Shown piece by piece: positions 34,757 to 35,211 of a DNA stretch of 35,211 nt. Each line of letters opens with the position of its first letter. Within the stretch, counting starts at the first letter, position 1. A model generated the notes under the pieces. The model made no database searches. It saw only the letters and a list, made by a program, of their open reading frames with translations, and was not told the origin of the DNA. The DNA is from Candidatus Daviesbacteria bacterium (lineage in GTDB: Bacteria > Patescibacteriota > Microgenomatia > Daviesbacterales > UBA10151), in contig JACPKM010000004.1 of assembly GCA_016187025.1 (NCBI GenBank), forward strand, positions 1 through 35,211. The letters are read 5' to 3'. The position numbers and the translations under genes were made by a program.

Positions 34757-35211
34757 CTACAGAAATCTTTCTATCTCCCGTTCTAAAGCTTGCTTAAAGT
34801 TTCTAATAATAGCCCAGTGTGTTTTAGGTAAATATTGTTTTAACTCATTTTCAAAGTTAATATCGGCTGTTTGTAATATTTCTTTTGCCTTTATTAAAAG
34901 GTTCCTTTTTCCTGGAAAAATTAAATTTGCCCTTAACATAAAATAGAGGTCATAAAAATCACGGGGTTTTTTGCGGTAAAAAAGTGCTGACATTTTTTCA
35001 TCAACGAGTTGGCCTTGTGATAAAGATACAATGGTATATGGAGGCACAAAATCATTTGTAACCGTTACTACCTCTCCTGTTTTTTGCCCCTCACGAAGTG
35101 ATATCTGTAGTTGTAAAGTTATACGCTCGTCAAAAATAACTGTTCCCAAATATCCTCCGCTTGTTTCTTTTGATTCGCTTAAACCTACTTTTACATTTTC
35201 TTTCTCTATTT
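34757..35211 (-). CDS. AbiEii/AbiGii-type nucleotidyltransferase toxin, C-terminal part (N-terminus outside window)
   Basis: The minus frame stays open to the window end, about 151 codons. The segment VDEKMSALFYRKKPRDFYDL is the hallmark of the AbiEii (DUF1814) family, in which Lys and Arg/Asp of the RDxYD region belong to the active core. These proteins act as toxins of type IV toxin-antitoxin or phage-abortive systems. The nucleotide-binding GGT...DxD part and any AbiEi antitoxin gene would lie beyond 35211. An internal TTG at 35149 is not the true start because conserved frame continues upstream. Confidence 0.75.
   Translation of the reverse strand, partial: IEKENVKVGLSESKETSGGYLGTVIFDERITLQLQISLREGQKTGEVVTVTNDFVPPYTIVSLSQGQLVDEKMSALFYRKKPRDFYDLYFMLRANLIFPGKRNLLIKAKEILQTADINFENELKQYLPKTHWAIIRNFKQALEREIERFL

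Overview
The window looks like a chromosomal piece of a small-genome bacterium of the Candidate Phyla Radiation, most likely a Microgenomates (OP11)-type lineage. This rests on AT-rich DNA, compact gene spacing, very few Shine-Dalgarno sequences, many membrane-anchored surface proteins (sortase, PEGA/WD40, SdrD-like, tail-fibre repeats), an isolated ComEA/short-ComEC pair and short versions of standard enzymes. TGA is a normal stop (for example the ATGA overlaps in the atp operon), so the recoded Gracilibacteria/SR1 code does not apply. The lineage is inferred from gene style, not from a marker tree.

Layout. 1-2328 (-): 5' part of a surface protein with a cytoplasmic MerR-type DNA-binding domain, one membrane helix and phage-tail-fibre-like repeats. 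2590-8666 (-): an F1-type ATPase operon (c-like protein, b, delta, alpha, gamma, beta, epsilon). 8970-16965 (+): leuS, a SprT-like metalloprotein, comEA, comEC, argS, a membrane metallophosphoesterase and ndk. 16966-18660: structured intergenic DNA, a small minus-strand ORF, a gluzincin metalloprotease, tRNA-Pro(CGG) and tRNA-Arg(CCT). 18667-23983 (+): sortase, PEGA protein, mreB, two glycosyltransferases and a cupin, a cell-shape and envelope block. 24057-34743: a small MerR-type regulator (-) divergent from a 2737-residue exported protein carrying cysteine repeats, duplicated pseudokinase-like modules, a zeta-toxin-like kinase and a C-terminal Fic-like domain. That gene is followed by a SpoT-type HD hydrolase, two paralogous small proteins and an SdrD-like membrane protein. 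34757-35211 (-): C-terminal part of an AbiEii-type toxin.

Two systems stand out. First, the ATPase operon keeps every catalytic F1 residue I checked. It has no subunit a next to it, and its only c-like protein has Ile where the ion-carrying Asp/Glu should be, plus a signal peptide and an extracytoplasmic domain resembling tail-fibre proteins. This suggests an F1 motor that is not (or not only) an ATP synthase, possibly driving a surface structure. Second, the 24-34 kb region looks like a large polymorphic-toxin-like locus combining zeta, Fic-like and alarmone-hydrolase modules.

Across the window, -10-like hexamers lie 6-11 bases upstream of many start codons, and Shine-Dalgarno sequences are mostly missing. 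This points to widespread leaderless transcription.
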